A stretch of DNA of 64,000 nt from Cyrtodaria siliqua (Eukaryota; Mollusca; Bivalvia; Adapedonta; Hiatellidae). Under the pieces are notes generated by a model. That model ran no database searches, was not told where the DNA came from, and was given only the letters and a program-made list of their open reading frames with translations. The first letter of the stretch is position 1. Each line of letters starts with the position of its first letter. The DNA lies in assembly GCA_037043455.1 (NCBI GenBank), contig JAWPHD010001127.1, forward strand, positions 186,001 through 250,000, read 5' to 3'. The translations under genes were made by a program, and so were the position numbers. Positions 43,849-56,144 of the stretch are shown here, in pieces.

Positions 43849-44068
43849 CTTAACCCGCTAAGCACGACTATAATAGCGTTTGCGTCCAATGTAAACCCAT
43901 ATCAGCCTGCGAGATATGCCTGCGAGTAACTCGGAGGCTGATCAGGCTTTACAATGTCCAGCTGCTGATCAGTCATTTTCCCCAAAACATCCCTTTGTCA
44001 CATAAATGGAATGGTCTTAAGTCAAAGATAGAACAGTCCATTATATATATGTAGTGGGTTAAGTGTTA
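43849..44068. mobile_element. Best-preserved copy of the CTTAACCCGCTAAGC palindromic repeat
   Basis: Ends CTTAACCCGCTAAGCACG and GTAGTGGGTTAAG. Body CGAGTAACTCGGAGGCTGAT, GTCCAGCTGCTGATCAGTCA, TAAATGGAATGGTCTTAAGT. About 220 bp, consistent with a MITE; no autonomous partner in the window. Confidence 0.85.
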
Positions 44069-44289
44069 ATACACATAATTAACACAATTTGAATAAGTAT
44101 AAAAAGTGACATACCCTCATCAAAATACTAGGTTGCCAAATTATGTAACTTGTGCCTGGCATGTTATCTATTTATACTGAATAGACGTATGATGTTTCAT
44201 TAAATTCTCTCATATGATCTTAATGAACAGCATCTAAATGTCATTTATATTCAAAAGTGCATATAACTATAATTAATGCCTATTAAACT

Positions 44290-45086
44290 AGAACTATCCC
44301 TGAAGGTGATTACCCGTGCTTTTCTAATTCTCTGTCCGACAAAGGGCCATAATTCTGTAATAAATCAGGCAATCACCCATGGGTGATGTAGAGGGACATA
44401 AGGTCATCAGTTGTTATGAGTATATGAAGTTTGGAAACAGCCTATTCAAAACTGTCTTCAGGAATGCAAGCAATAAAAATGTGTTAATGCGACCTGACCC
44501 TATCTACTTGCAGTGGAAAACAGCTCCAATTCTAATTTTTTTTATCAAAACTGAAAGAAAAAAAAGAGGGATGACATACAAACAAAAATGATGAGTAAAA
44601 TAAATCTCTACCTACCCTACCTTATAATATTATACTGGACCCCACCTAGTCACACTACCTTATAATGTTATACTGGTTCCCCTAAATAAACTATATTTTT
44701 AATATGGCTGTCTGTAAAATTGTGAAACATGCATCTAATTTCCAAGAGATAGAAGTGATTACATATAAGTGATTCACAAAATGTCAAACCAACAAAAGTT
44801 ATTAAATGCCATTAACCCATTCTCTTGCAAAGACTGTTGTTTAATGGGTCATCAACACAGTATAGATTATTTAGAGCTGATATAAAACACCAAGTTTTCC
44901 CATAGTTTACAACTTCTGTGCAATTTATATAATTAATGGACTGTAATAACTACCATATATACATGTTTGATAAACTAAAACTATCTCTGAAGGTGATGAA
45001 TACCCTCGCTTAAATAAATTCTAATTCAAACAAAGGGCCACAATTCTGTAATAAATTAGGCAATCAACAATGGTGTGATGTAGAGG
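44290..45086 (+). repeat. Dispersed repeat (AAAGGGCCATAATTCTGTAA family), two partial copies
   Basis: AAACTAGAACTATCCCTGAA ... GATGTAGAGGGACATAAGGT ... TATATGAAGTTTGGAAACAG at 44290-44480, and again from about 44970. The second copy is interrupted at about 45087 by a LINE and resumes at 45737. A SINE-A fragment lies at 44843-44882. Confidence 0.75.
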
Positions 45087-45736
45087 ATACAAAGAAGGCA
45101 AACAACACCACATCGTTCCTTCGCAGAAACCTGTTACATGCCCCAAACAAGTAAAATCAACGTGCTATAAATCACTAGTACGTCCACAGTTGGAGTAGAT
45201 GGCTCGACTGTTTGGGACCCATCTACCAAATCAAACATTTACGAACTTGGAGCAGTAAAACGCAGGGCAGCTCGGTTTACAATGGCGACTATTGGCTAAC
45301 CAGCAGTGTCACCACCATGCTTCAACATTTGGGATGGGAAGAGCTTTAAGTCCGACGACAACAAACAAAAGATGTCATGATGTACCAGATTGTACACCAG
45401 CTTGTTGCAATCCCAGCATCACCATACGTCCATCCGACAGGTGCTTACACTAGAGGACATTCAAGCAGATTCCTCATCCCCTGTAACCCGAGACAATGCG
45501 TACAAAGACTCCTTCTTCCCATCAAAAATCCAGCTTTAGAACTCCCTACCATCCAGCCTAGTCAACGCCCAATCCACTGATGCCTTCTGTGCAGGGATTG
45601 GTGCGGGGATTGTGTAGCCCCCAATTAGAGATGTTTTTAACCTGTTTTTAACTGTTCTTGGACCTTTCACTGCATGTACATAGTTCACCACCTGTGCGAG
45701 TATGTTCCAGAGAAACAACATACGAAGAAGAAGAAG
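45087..45736 (+). pseudogene. 5'-truncated non-LTR retrotransposon (reverse transcriptase C-terminus), decayed
   Basis: Frames shift several times, but together they read the C-terminal end of a CR1/Jockey-type reverse transcriptase: KANNTTSFLRRNLLHAPN, CYKSLVRPQLE, STVWDPSTKSNIYEL, RRAARFTM, YWLTSSVTTMLQHLGW, YTRGHSSRF. LVRPxLEY, VWDP and RRAARF are hallmark residues of this region. A 3' UTR follows, ending in a (GAA)n tail at 45723-45736. Insertion is within the dispersed repeat of 44290: the left half stops at GATGTAGAGG and the right half restarts GAGACATAAGATCATCAG. Stops and frameshifts make it inactive. Clade assignment is approximate. Confidence 0.85.
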
Positions 45737-45850
45737 AGAGACATAAGATCATCAGTTGTATGTGTTTATGAAGTTTGAGAACAACCCATGCAAAACTGTT
45801 TGAGGACTGCAAGTAATAAAATGTGTTACGCAACACGACGCGACATTATG
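45737..45850 (+). repeat. Continuation of the dispersed repeat after the LINE
   Basis: GACATAAGATCATCAGTTGT, TATGAAGTTTGAGAACAACC, TGTGTTACGCAACACGACG match 44395-44500 and 14170-14280. Confidence 0.8.
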
Positions 45851-45894
45851 GCTGAAGTGATTCCTTTGTGAAAATGGAGGTCTAATAATCCTTC

Positions 45895-46085
45895 TATACT
45901 GCATCATGGCTGCACATTTTAGGCTATGTATGACGGCCAATTTTTTGTTGTGGAAGCTGACCACCCACTTATTCCTGGGTAGAACCAGTGCTGAATACCT
46001 CCCGCCTTCTGTAAGAATCAACACTTTCTCACTTACAAGTTGAGCTCCCAGTGGGGTTCGCACCTGCAGTGGTCAGAGGAGTTTT
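45895..46085 (-). mobile_element. SINE-C copy
   Basis: CACATTTTAGGCTATGTATG, TTATTCCTGGGTAGAACCAG, AATACCTCCCGCCTTCTGTA, CAACACTTTCTCACTTACAA, and CAGTGGGGTTCGCACCTGCA (B-box complement). The A-box part is missing. Confidence 0.85.
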
Positions 46086-46395
46086 TAGTCGCAAACCAAT
46101 TAATTCATGTAACTATTTCCATATTTACCAATCAAGCAATGTGTGCTGCAAAATTTAGTGAAATGAGATGTTATCATCTAATATAGCACACAAATCAGGT
46201 TTAAATCTGCAATCAATGTTTTAATAAGCTGCATCAGCCTTTAACATTTGGAACCTATCTCGATGTTGATCCAAGAAAGAAGATAAGATTCAAGGAAGAA
46301 GATAAGATTCGGCAAAAAGCGGGGAATCTACGTCACTGGAATCAGGTTCCTCAGTACTCAACATACATGGCATTTAAAAGGTGCATGATAAAGTC

Positions 46396-46462
46396 ATTCA
46401 GGCTTGCCAGAGTATTGTAATGGTACCTTTCAGGCTTGCCAGAGTATTGTAATGGTACCTTT
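46396..46462 (+). repeat. 33-bp direct duplication
   Basis: TCAGGCTTGCCAGAGTATTG, TAATGGTACCTTT occurs twice in tandem without change. The following 46460-46620 is unique and contains CACCTGTCGCTTATCTGG and ATCATATGCATCTG; nothing coding seen. Confidence 0.9.
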
Positions 46463-46619
46463 TGTTAATTCACTGGCACCTGTCGCTTATCTGGGAGAGA
46501 GGTTGGATTTATCATCCAATCATATGCATCTGTTTCAATTTGAAAGGGGAAATTAACAGATTGATCAATAATAAATAAAAACAAATAATTTTCAGTCACG
46601 CTTTGATCAGAGCTTTTCA

Positions 46620-47360
46620 TTTGAGCAAAACTAACAAACCTAGTCTAACCCTGTCCAACTTCCAGGCAGAATCTTTGACACCCAATTTTAATACATATTT
46701 TTAAATCTTTTTAAAACAATTTCAGCTTAGATAAGTTACAGCTTGAAGACCAAAATGCAGGCTTTTGCATACTTTCACAGTACCTTAACCAAACAAGGCA
46801 CTTTGGGATCATATTTGAGAATTCAACGACATGTACCTACCAAGAGTAGAATACTAGGACCTCTGGCTCGAGAGGCATTTGTATTCTAATATTAACCCCT
46901 TGATCAGACAACGCAAACCGTTTCATTTAATATATTAGTTTGCTTCAATATTAAACAACATTAGGTTTTATCAAGTTTTTGACAATAAAAGTAGATCTAT
47001 AATTTATGCCTATGTTCTGAAATCACAGCGATGATACAGCAATTTTTAATATCTAATTTGAAAAGTGCCCTTTTAGATGGCCAGCCCACATTGCAATCAT
47101 TTCCTTTGGGAATAAATGTTTTAGACGATCTTCCAAACCCATAACACAATCTTTCATGTGGGGAATAAATTGGTGGCTATTTCTGTAACTGTTGGCTTCA
47201 GGATGAAGCATAGACATTATAAGCAGTTAGAATACGGCAACCATGCAGACTTTATCAATCTAATATAGTAATTCAATTACCCATATTATAATTTACACAC
47301 AACATAAAAAGGAACAAATGTGATAGATTCTAGGCAATTTTAGACACAACACCATTGTCT
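46620..47360. other. No feature identified
   Basis: AT-rich sequence with no recognisable repeat, exon or RNA gene. Confidence 0.35.
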
Positions 47361-47394
47361 ACATCTCCCAATGACTTCCATTACCGGATTATTA

Positions 47395-47850
47395 TGGTTA
47401 AAGCAGACGCCACCTCCTACTGGCTCCCCGTCATCAATTACTGGACTAGAAGCCGCACTCCACTACTGGCTCCCCGATTAATTTCTGGACTTTTTAGTTA
47501 GAAGCAGAAGTCTCCTTCTGGCTTCACGCCACAAATTACTGGACTTATTAGTTTGAAGCAAATGCCTTCTTCTGGCTCCCCACCATCAATTGAAGCAGAC
47601 GTCTCCTTTTGGCTCCCCACCATCAATTACTAGACTTTTTAGTTTGAAGCAGACGCCTCCTTTTGGCAGTCATCAATTTCTGGACTTTTTAATTTGAAGC
47701 CAGGTCTCCTTCTGACTCCTCACTATCAATTTCTGGACTTTTAGTTTGAAGCAGACGGCTCCTTTTGGCTCCCCGCCATCAATTTCTGGACTTTTAGTTT
47801 GAAGCAGACGGCTCATTCTGGCTCCCCAATATCAATTTCTGGATAATAAC
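47395..47850 (+). repeat. Diverged ~60-bp minisatellite, about 8 copies
   Basis: Units contain CTTCTGGCTCCCCACCATCA, ATTTCTGGACTTTTTAGTTT and GAAGCAGACG with indels between copies. Confidence 0.9.
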
Positions 47851-48170
47851 AGCTAATGGGGACAATCAGCCATCAAGAAAATGGATTTTAGAAAACATCA
47901 AACACATAAAAAAATATATTCCAGTCATAATGGCGATAACACACCTGGCCTGTGATTCTCTATGATTTTATGATATTTCTGTCTGCAGTAAGTTTGTCAC
48001 AGGCAGACCAAACATTTTGGGGCCGATTTCGATAATATTCGGTAGCTTTTATTCAATAAAATATAGCCGAGTGGCTAATATGCATCTTATACCAATACAG
48101 GAAGCGAGTATAAATTCTGTCAGTCTGATGCGGAATAACATTGTTGTTTGTAAGTGGTTTGAAGGCTTGA

Positions 48171-48410
48171 ATGGTGTTTTACTTCATTTTTAGCACATTT
48201 TAGGCCCTATATGAGTCTATTTTTTTGAGGTAGAGGCAGACCACCTCATTTTTCTTGGGTATAACCAATACTACATACCTCCCTCCATCCACAGGAATCG
48301 ACACTTTCTCACTGACAAGCTGAGCTCCCAGTGGGATTCGAACCCGCAGCGGTGAGAGGCGAGAAGGTTTACAACGCAAAGTCATTCACTCGACCATGGA
48401 GCGCCAAATG
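48171..48410 (-). mobile_element. Nearly full-length SINE-C
   Basis: On the minus strand: GCGCTCCATGGTCGAGTGAA (A box), GCTGCGGGTTCGAATCCCAC (B box), then TGAGAAAGTGTCGATTCCTG, GAGGGAGGTATGTAGTATTG, TACCCAAGAAAAATGAGGTG, and the tail AAAAATGAAGTAAAACACC. Reference copy for this family in the window; no clear TSD. Confidence 0.85.
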
Positions 48411-48837
48411 GTATCAGAGATTTGTTTAAATGAGATTTGTGCGAAAATATTGCTTTTTACAACGCAAACCTGCCATGTCAAGAGAATCATCTTGTAAGCT
48501 CCGCCCCCTGTTATTGCCTTTTAACCAATCGTAATGCTCCATTTAGCTTGACTGAGTTCACACAGTTCAAAAAATGTTAAACATGGTGGCTGTGTATTCA
48601 ATTATCGTGTATGTGTAATTACATGCAATTCTGATGCACAAACATGCATGTTTGTATGTTTTTTTTATTTGTATGTTCTAAACAAATAAATACCCGGCTA
48701 AATCTACAAGGCTAAATCTACAACACTCGGTGTTCCAAACCAGTTGTCATTTTAACATTTCCCATAATCTCTAGTTTAGGAGTTCTAGACAAGGCACAAA
48801 AAACTTGACTCTGAAAAGGAACACCAAATATAGTACT

Positions 48838-48955
48838 GAATTTTGTTTAACGGCTCATCCACAGCCTAGAGAGAGGGGCATGAGAAAGCCCCGTTTATGT
48901 CCCTATCTGATGGATGAGGCTAGAGAAAGTGTCTCGCCTAAAAAACAGACTCCTA
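48838..48955 (-). mobile_element. SINE-A fragment
   Basis: TTTAACGGCTCATCCACAGC, CTAGAGAGAGG and GATGGATGAGGCTAGAGAAA correspond to the 3' half of SINE-A on the minus strand. Confidence 0.65.
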
Positions 48956-49307
48956 ACATCTAACAGAAAATAAATTGGAAATGTAGGCAGTACAGAAAAG
49001 CAAATGTTGTTTCCAACCTTGTCTGTGACACAATCCTTTGATACTATTTCTGGTCTTCCATTAAAGAATTCACACCAGTCAGGTTTCAATTACATAACTC
49101 CCAATTAATGTTTTGGCAATTTGTTAATGGAAAGTGGTAACTTAAACCCATTAATTATTTAACACCTTACAAACAATCCAGAATTAATTTTGTTATAATA
49201 CCCTAAAATAGAAAATATTCCAGAAATATAACCCAAACTAAAGTTACAAAATGTCTGTTCGATCACTGAGCTTCATTTAGCTATAATGATACCATTATAC
49301 TTATTGC

Positions 49308-49855
49308 CAAAGGCAGTCTCTATCATCCAGACCTCTTGTGAGACCTCTCAAAGCAGTCCATACGATGGTCTGGAGTCAAGTTTTGTTAAAATTCGTGACA
49401 TCATACCGAAAAGCAGGTATGATCGCTGATTGGTCAACGTCATTTTGTTATGGGAAATACCCCCAACGTCATGACAGCGTCAAAAATTATGTGACGTTAC
49501 GCACAATGTTGTGTAATAAAAATTACCCCAAACAACGTCAGCGGATCCCGAATAAGGCTATCAATTAACTTTTAAACATTTTTTTATAATATAGATTATA
49601 TTATGTTTTTAGAAATTACAAAAATTAGAGTTTATTGTATATTTAATAAGAACGTACACACATTATGTTGAAACTTATGTTGTGCGTAATACAACATACA
49701 CTTTGATGTTGCAGTCAAAATGACGTCAACTCGTAGTTCAATTTTGACGTTTGGCGCCGTTTAACCGCCAAAGTTTTAATGAACCATGAGTCCAGACCAT
49801 CGCTAGCGCTCCTAGTCAGCTTAATTGTGTCTGGAAGATAGAGACTATGCCAAAG
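49308..49855. mobile_element. Inverted-repeat element (GGCAGTCTCTATCATCCAGAC ends)
   Basis: Left GCAGTCTCTATCATCCAGAC; right reversed GCATAGTCTCTATCTTCCAG. Inner pair CGATGGTCTGGAGTCAAG and its inverse near 49785-49805. About 545 bp with no transposase frame. Confidence 0.7.
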
Positions 49856-50261
49856 GAAGCCGTCTCTGTTACGGTTTTCGTAACAGCCTATGAACAAATG
49901 ACTGTGTTTCATGCAGTACGTAATAGTTACAATATTTGTTAAAATAAATAGCGACCCAGTCAAACGGTATACAAACAATATAATTATGCCAAATATGTAT
50001 CTTTTGAGAATTAAAACGGTCAGATTTCATTCTCATTCTCTCGGAAACAAACAATTCACAGCATCTCGATTGAACATGGAATCATATTTCTCCCATTTCT
50101 ATATAGCCATTATGTACTTATTGATACCATTATTTTATCTGAATTAATGAAAATAAGTGTTTCAATTACCATAATCAGGATGGAATCTGGAAGCTGGGGA
50201 AACCTCATCAGAAAGCACTTACAATGTACCAGATAGGTGTGACTGAAGTAGTGACCAGATA

Positions 50262-50790
50262 GGGAGTACTGTATATCCCCTAATAGTACTGTATAATTAT
50301 CCCCTAATAGTACCGTATATCCCTAATAGTACCGTATATCCCTAATAGTACCGTATATCCCCTAATAGTACCATATATTCCCAAATAGTACCTTATACCC
50401 CTTATAGTACCGTATATCCCCTAATAATACCGTATACCCCCTAATAGTACCGTATATTCCTAAAAGTACCGTATATCTCTAATAGTACCGTATATCCCCT
50501 AATAGTACCATATATCCCCTAATAGTACTGTATATCCCCTAATAGTACCGTAATATCCCTAATAGTACCGTATATCCCTAATAGTACCATATATCCCCTA
50601 ATAGTACCATATATCCCCTAATAGTACCGTATATTCCCTAAAACTACCGTATATCCCTAATAGTACTGTATATCCCTAATAGTACCGTATATCCCCTAAT
50701 AGTACCATATATCCTCTAATAGTACCGTATATCCCCTAATAGTACCGTATATCCCTAATAGTACCATATATCCCCTAATAGTACCATCAT
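50262..50790 (+). repeat. 18-19-bp minisatellite built from MITE-end sequence, about 28 copies
   Basis: Unit CCCCTAATAGTACCGTATAT (17-20 bp, variable number of C). Both halves, TACCGTAT and CCCTAATAG, are the terminal words of the MITEs at 13607, 15008, 17383 and 38732. Just past the array, CTACTATTAGTGGTGAGGCT, CTTATTAGGG (50860-50898) looks like the remaining right end of such an element. Confidence 0.95.
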
Positions 50791-51002
50791 AACGGGCACA
50801 ACGCAAAATGCCAAGGGGTTGCTTTATGAAATGGATGTGTTTTTTTTTTAAATTTTTGCTACTATTAGTGGTGAGGCTCTTATTAGGGTTAAACAATTCA
50901 CTCATATCAATGTAATGCAAATACAAATTATTTTCACTCAAGATATTACCATCCATTCTAATATTCAATCAGACATCATAAATATCATTTACACGGTAAT
51001 AA

Positions 51003-53072
51003 TTAAAATATTACCCATATCATACCCAACTAGATAATATCCATATTGTATCAAGTTAATTACCCAGTTAGATATTTATCCATATCATACCCAACTAGAT
51101 AATATCCATATTGTATCCAGCTACATACCCAGTTAGATATTTATCCATATCATACCGAACTAGATAATATCCATATTGTATCCAATTTACATACCCAGTT
51201 AGACCATCCCAGTTAGATATTTATCCATATTATACCAAACTAGATAATACCCATATTGTATCCAATTTACATACCCAGTTAGATCATCCCAGTTAGATAT
51301 TTATCCATATTATACCAAACTAGATAATATCCATATTGTATCCAATTTACATACCCAGTTAGACCATCCCAGTTAGATATTTATCCATATTATACCAAAC
51401 TAGATAATATCCATATTTTATCCAATTTACATACCCAGTTAGACCATCCCAGTTAGATATTTATCCATATTATACCAAACTAGATAATATCCATATTGTA
51501 CCCAGTCACATACCCAGTTAGATATTTATCCATATTATACCAAACTAGATAATATCCATATTGTATCCAATTTAGATACCCAGTTAGACCATACCAGTTA
51601 GATATTTATCCATATTATACCAAACTAGATAATATCCATATTGTATCCAATTTACATACCCAGTTAGACCATCCCAGTTAGATATTTATCCATATTATAC
51701 CAAACTAGATAATACCCATATTGTATCCAATTTACATACCCAGTTAGATCATCCCAGTTAGATATTTATCCATATTATACCAAACTAGATAATATCCATA
51801 TTGTATCCAATTTACATACCCAGTTAGACCATCCCAGTTAGATATTTATCCATATTATACCAAACTAGATAATATCCATATTTTATCCAATTTACATACC
51901 CAGTTAGACCATCCCAGTTAGATATTTATCCATATTATACCAAACTAGATAATATCCATATTGTACCCAGTCACATACCCAGTTAGATATTTATCCATAT
52001 TATACCAAACTAGATAATATCCATATTGTATCCAATTTAGATACCCAGTTAGACCATACCAGTTAGATATTTATCCATATTATACCAAACTAGATAATAT
52101 CCATATTGTATCCAATTTACATACCCAGTTAGACCATCCCAGTTAGATATTTATCCATATCATACCAAACTAGATAATATCCATATTGTATCCAATTTAC
52201 ATACCCAGTTAGACCATCCCAGTTAGATATTTATCCATATCATACCAAACTAGATAATATCCATATTGTATCCAATTTACATACCCAGTTAGACCATCCC
52301 AGTTAGATATTTATCCATATTATACCAAACTAGATAATATCCATATTGTATCCAATTTACATACCCAGTTAGACCATCCCAGTTAGATATTTATCCATAT
52401 TATACCAAACTAGATAATATCCATATTGTATCCAATTTACATACCCAGTTAGACCATCCCAGTTAGATATTTATCCATATTATACCAAACTAGATAATAT
52501 CCATATTGTATCCAATTTACACACCCAGTTAGACCATCCCAGTTAGATATTTATCCATATCATACCAAACTAGATAATATCCATATTGTATCCAATTTAC
52601 ATACCCAGTTAGACCATCCCATGTATCCAATTTACACACCCAGTTAGACCATCCCAGTTAGATATTTATCCATAATATACCAAACTAGATAATATCCATA
52701 TTGTATCCAATTTACATACCCAGTTAGACCATCCCAGTTAGATATTTATCCATATCATACCAAACTAGATAATATCCATATTGTATCCAATTTACATACC
52801 CAGTTAGACCATCCCAGTTAGATATTTATCCATATTATACCAAACTAGATAATATCCATATTGTATCCAATTTACATACCCAGTTAGACCATACCAGTTA
52901 GATATTTATCCATATCATACCAAACTAGATAATATCCATATTGTATCCAATTTACACACCCAGTTAGACCATCCCAGTTAGATATTTATCCATATCATAC
53001 CAAACTAGATAATATCCATATTGTATCCAATTTACATACCCAGTTAGACCATCCCAGTTAGATATTTATCCT
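51003..53072 (+). repeat. 80-bp satellite array, about 25 units, higher-order period about 465 bp
   Basis: Unit starts CATCCCAGTTAGATATTTAT, then CCATATTATACCAAACTAGA, TAATATCCATATTGTATCCA and ATTTACATACCCAGTTAGAC (four 20-bp quarters). Some units lack about 15 bp. Marker variants (AATACCCATATTG, CAGTTAGATCATCCC, ATATTTTATCC, GTACCCAGTCACATACC) appear in the same order twice, about 465 bp apart (51241 on and 51706 on), showing a multi-unit block duplication. A diverged last trace is at 53625-53720. Confidence 0.97.
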
Positions 53073-53204
53073 GTTACCGGTAATACGAAAGCCTAATGAA
53101 AAATGAAATCAAAATGGCAGACAGCAGAAACTCGCGATTCAATATTATTTCTCTATGAATTCTACTTATTCTGTTTATCTGGGTGCACATCCTGGTTTTT
53201 ATTT

Positions 53205-53605
53205 ATTTATTTCAATATTTGACCATCTGCAAAAACAGATGACACATTTACAAATTTGGTCATTCAAAGTAGGTGATAAAATTTGTGTTACTCGGTTTTT
53301 ATCCTTAGGTTCTATAGTAAAATAAAAATCTTTGGCAGAGTAAAAAGACGATAATTTTCAAGATTTTGATCTTAAAATATACATAATTTTATATCGAATC
53401 AATTTGCATGAATGTGCATGAAATAGGCAGGGTTTTAAAAGAATCACACTGTAGATACCTTAATTTTAACAGTAAACTTGGTTGAACATCAAGGATAAAG
53501 ACCGAGTTTATCACCTACCAGAATGTATTGGTACGTCTTATTCCTGGTCACTGATTGGTCAGTTTTTTTGATGATGCTCTATCAAAATTATGAATTCCCA
53601 TACAC
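53205..53605. mobile_element. Inverted-repeat element related to 27106-28016
   Basis: GTAGGTGATAAAATTTGTGT, TACTCGGTTTTTATCCTTA (53269-53310) is inverted relative to ACATCAAGGATAAAGACCGA, GTTTATCACCTACCAGAATG (53484-53527). CACTGATTGGTCAG and ATTATGAAT are shared with the 28 kb copy. Confidence 0.65.
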
Positions 53606-54260
53606 CCAGCTGGAAATCTGTGTAACTAATAGTATCCAGTTACATGCCCAGTTAGATATTTATTCATATCATATCCAATTACGTATTATCCATAATGTGC
53701 ACATTCCAGTTATCAATATCTACCCTACTCAACTTTATAATTAGTCACCCAGGTTTTTTGAAAATAACACGAATACTAAAAACTGGTATCACCGAAACAC
53801 ATACCAGTATTTTATTAAGTTTATCAACAAGGTTTTAGTCCAATCAAGGCAGACTAAGTTTTATAAATAGCTAGCGATATTTTTTAAACAACGCCAGTTA
53901 AAAATTTCAAAAGGAAATATCAATTATTAAAATATATAATTGTTTGAAAAGTGACCGATTATAAAAGTTGAGTAGTATATATCTATATAATACATTCATT
54001 ACCAGTCGGACTATCCATATCATATACCTTAGCTCCTCCTTATCTACATCCATATAACTCCATAGGATATAGCTGGATACAGATAGCAGTCACTTTATCC
54101 AGGCAGAAAGTGATAGACTTAGCATTGATCTCTATTTTCTCAGTCTGCTAATTACACCTCTTCATTACACTAATCACTGTTCACTATACACTCCCTGTGT
54201 TATCAGTGGAAATGCTGGTATTATTCTCCAACACATCTGGCATATACAGCAAGTTATATA

Positions 54261-54514
54261 TATACTGAGGGAAAAAAGTTTAGCAAGTTTTTGTTGCACC
54301 CTGGAAATAATACATTTTTGGTTGTAAAATCAAGAAACTACTGCCATAGACACAATCTTTTATTAAACACACATCAATAACAGTCCAATATCTTAACGAC
54401 TATCGAATAAATGAACTAGGGGTCATGGCCGTAAAGTCCCAAAATATTAGTATATCTTGTATACAGTATTATTTCATCTAAAGAACTTGCTAAACTTTTC
54501 CCCCTCAGTATATA
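54261..54514. mobile_element. Mariner-like MITE (TACTGAGGGAAAAAAGTTTA ends)
   Basis: Left TATACTGAGGGAAAAAAGTT, TAGCAAGTTT; right reversed TATACTGAGGGGGAAAAGTT, TAGCAAGTTC. TA at both edges; 254 bp. Confidence 0.9.
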
Positions 54515-54544
54515 AACTAGCCAGACATTTTTTATGTCTGGTTA

Positions 54545-54705
54545 ACACATCATATTAGGTTATATTGGGACAGCAACCTCAGTGGGAGAAGAGATAATGG
54601 ATGAAGTCTCATAGGATATGCCTCCGCCAGGGAGCATAGGTCTGCAGCTCTAAAGACAAGTTAAGGCCTTATTCACTGAGCTACCGAGACCCCTTAACTA
54701 TAACC
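54545..54705 (-). mobile_element. SINE-D single copy (relative of the 22-24 kb array)
   Basis: TTAGGTTATATTGGGACAGC, AACCTCAGTGGGAGAAGAGA, CCTCCGCCAGGGAGCATAGG, then CAGCTCTAAAGACAAG and CTTATTCACTGAGCTACCGA. Same order as the two edges of the 22410-24705 array, but with just one copy of the internal unit, i.e. the unamplified form. Confidence 0.75.
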
Positions 54706-54719
54706 AGACAAAGTTCCAG

Positions 54720-56140
54720 ACCACAAAGGGTGGGGGTGGGCAGAAAGTGAATTCAGTCCAGACTCCTTTATTCTGGCATAAACGACTGTTAACAGCTGAA
54801 TAACAAACACAAATCGAATTGTAAATTGAAGAGGATAATAAATTACATGGTCAATAGGTGCACTGAATTTAACTTAAGAAGATAATATATATAATAATAA
54901 ATTTTGCTCTTGTGGTCTAAGGGTTTGGCATTGCTATATCCAGATATTGTCTGAATAAGCCAGGCACTTGTGCCATGCACCAAAATAATTACTATTTCCC
55001 CATACACTCTCCAATCCATTAATTTAATGAACAGAAGAATATTAACATTATATAATAGTAATTTTACCTATATAAACATGACCAATAACCTATATAAACC
55101 TGACCAATAACCTATAATTCATTTCCTCATGGAAGCTTTTATTAGTTACAGACATTGCTGCAGGTTGCATTAACTTGAAACATGTTGAATGTTTTACAAA
55201 CCAGTTATGAAAATTGACAATAGGAAACTTACTTCCCAGAATATGTTATATGTAATTTTGTGATTTCTGGTACTGGCAATAATGGAGAAGTTAAAACCTT
55301 GTGAAATGGACTCATCCTATTGCCAACAGGGATGAAATTATGGTTAATAAACATTTGGCAATTAACTCCAGTACAAACTTTACAAATTAATATACAAATT
55401 AATAAAAGCACAGACATCATTCAATCAAATATGTTCCTAAGTTACCCCAAAAAGCAAGATATAAATACATAATTTCTGTTTTATTACTCAAGGTAAATAC
55501 TTGTATATATTGATATTACCAGGGATGCCAAACTTCAGACAGGGAAAGATTTGTTCTTGGAGGGACACACCTCCAGCTGAGTGACAGTGTATTAGGCAGA
55601 AGAACCGGGTGTGCAAATATGCGAACTGGGTGTGCAAAACAATTTGCTAACACGCGTTATTTACCAATTCGCGACAAGTGGGTGTCTCTGGGGTAATTTA
55701 TTTTCACAGATAAAGGTTAAAAAGGTGTATTTAGATCATCTTTCTTCTATAAATATACAAACCATAACAATATTGAGACAGTAAGAGTTTGGAAGTGTTT
55801 GGATTTTTTTATTTTTTTTACCCAACCCACTCCTCAAAATATTGGCCGTGATTTTTCAAAAACGGCCATGCAAAAGACGGCTGGACGGTTGGCTGGCTAA
55901 TACACTGCTGAGTCATTCTGACTTTAACCGACTTGTGTATAATTAAATAAAATGTTCAGGTTTCAGTGTTTCTTTGTTACTACAGGATTATATATATTAT
56001 TGATGCAATATAATTAACAGTGAGTTAGTTGCACAAATAATTTGCTTTCAACTTTTCTTGAAACTAATATAAATGCCAAAAATGCAAAAATGTAAGATAC
56101 AGAAATACTAAGGAGATGCTGCAATTTTCAGAAAAAATAA
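54720..56140. other. No feature identified
   Basis: AT-rich; includes a short duplicated phrase TATATAAAC(A/C)TGACCAATAACC at 55070-55112. No exon or RNA gene seen. Confidence 0.35.
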
Positions 56141-56144
56141 ATAA

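Noticed and set aside
50262..53072. CRISPR-like arrays
   Set aside because: Units are contiguous with no unique spacers, and the genome is eukaryotic.
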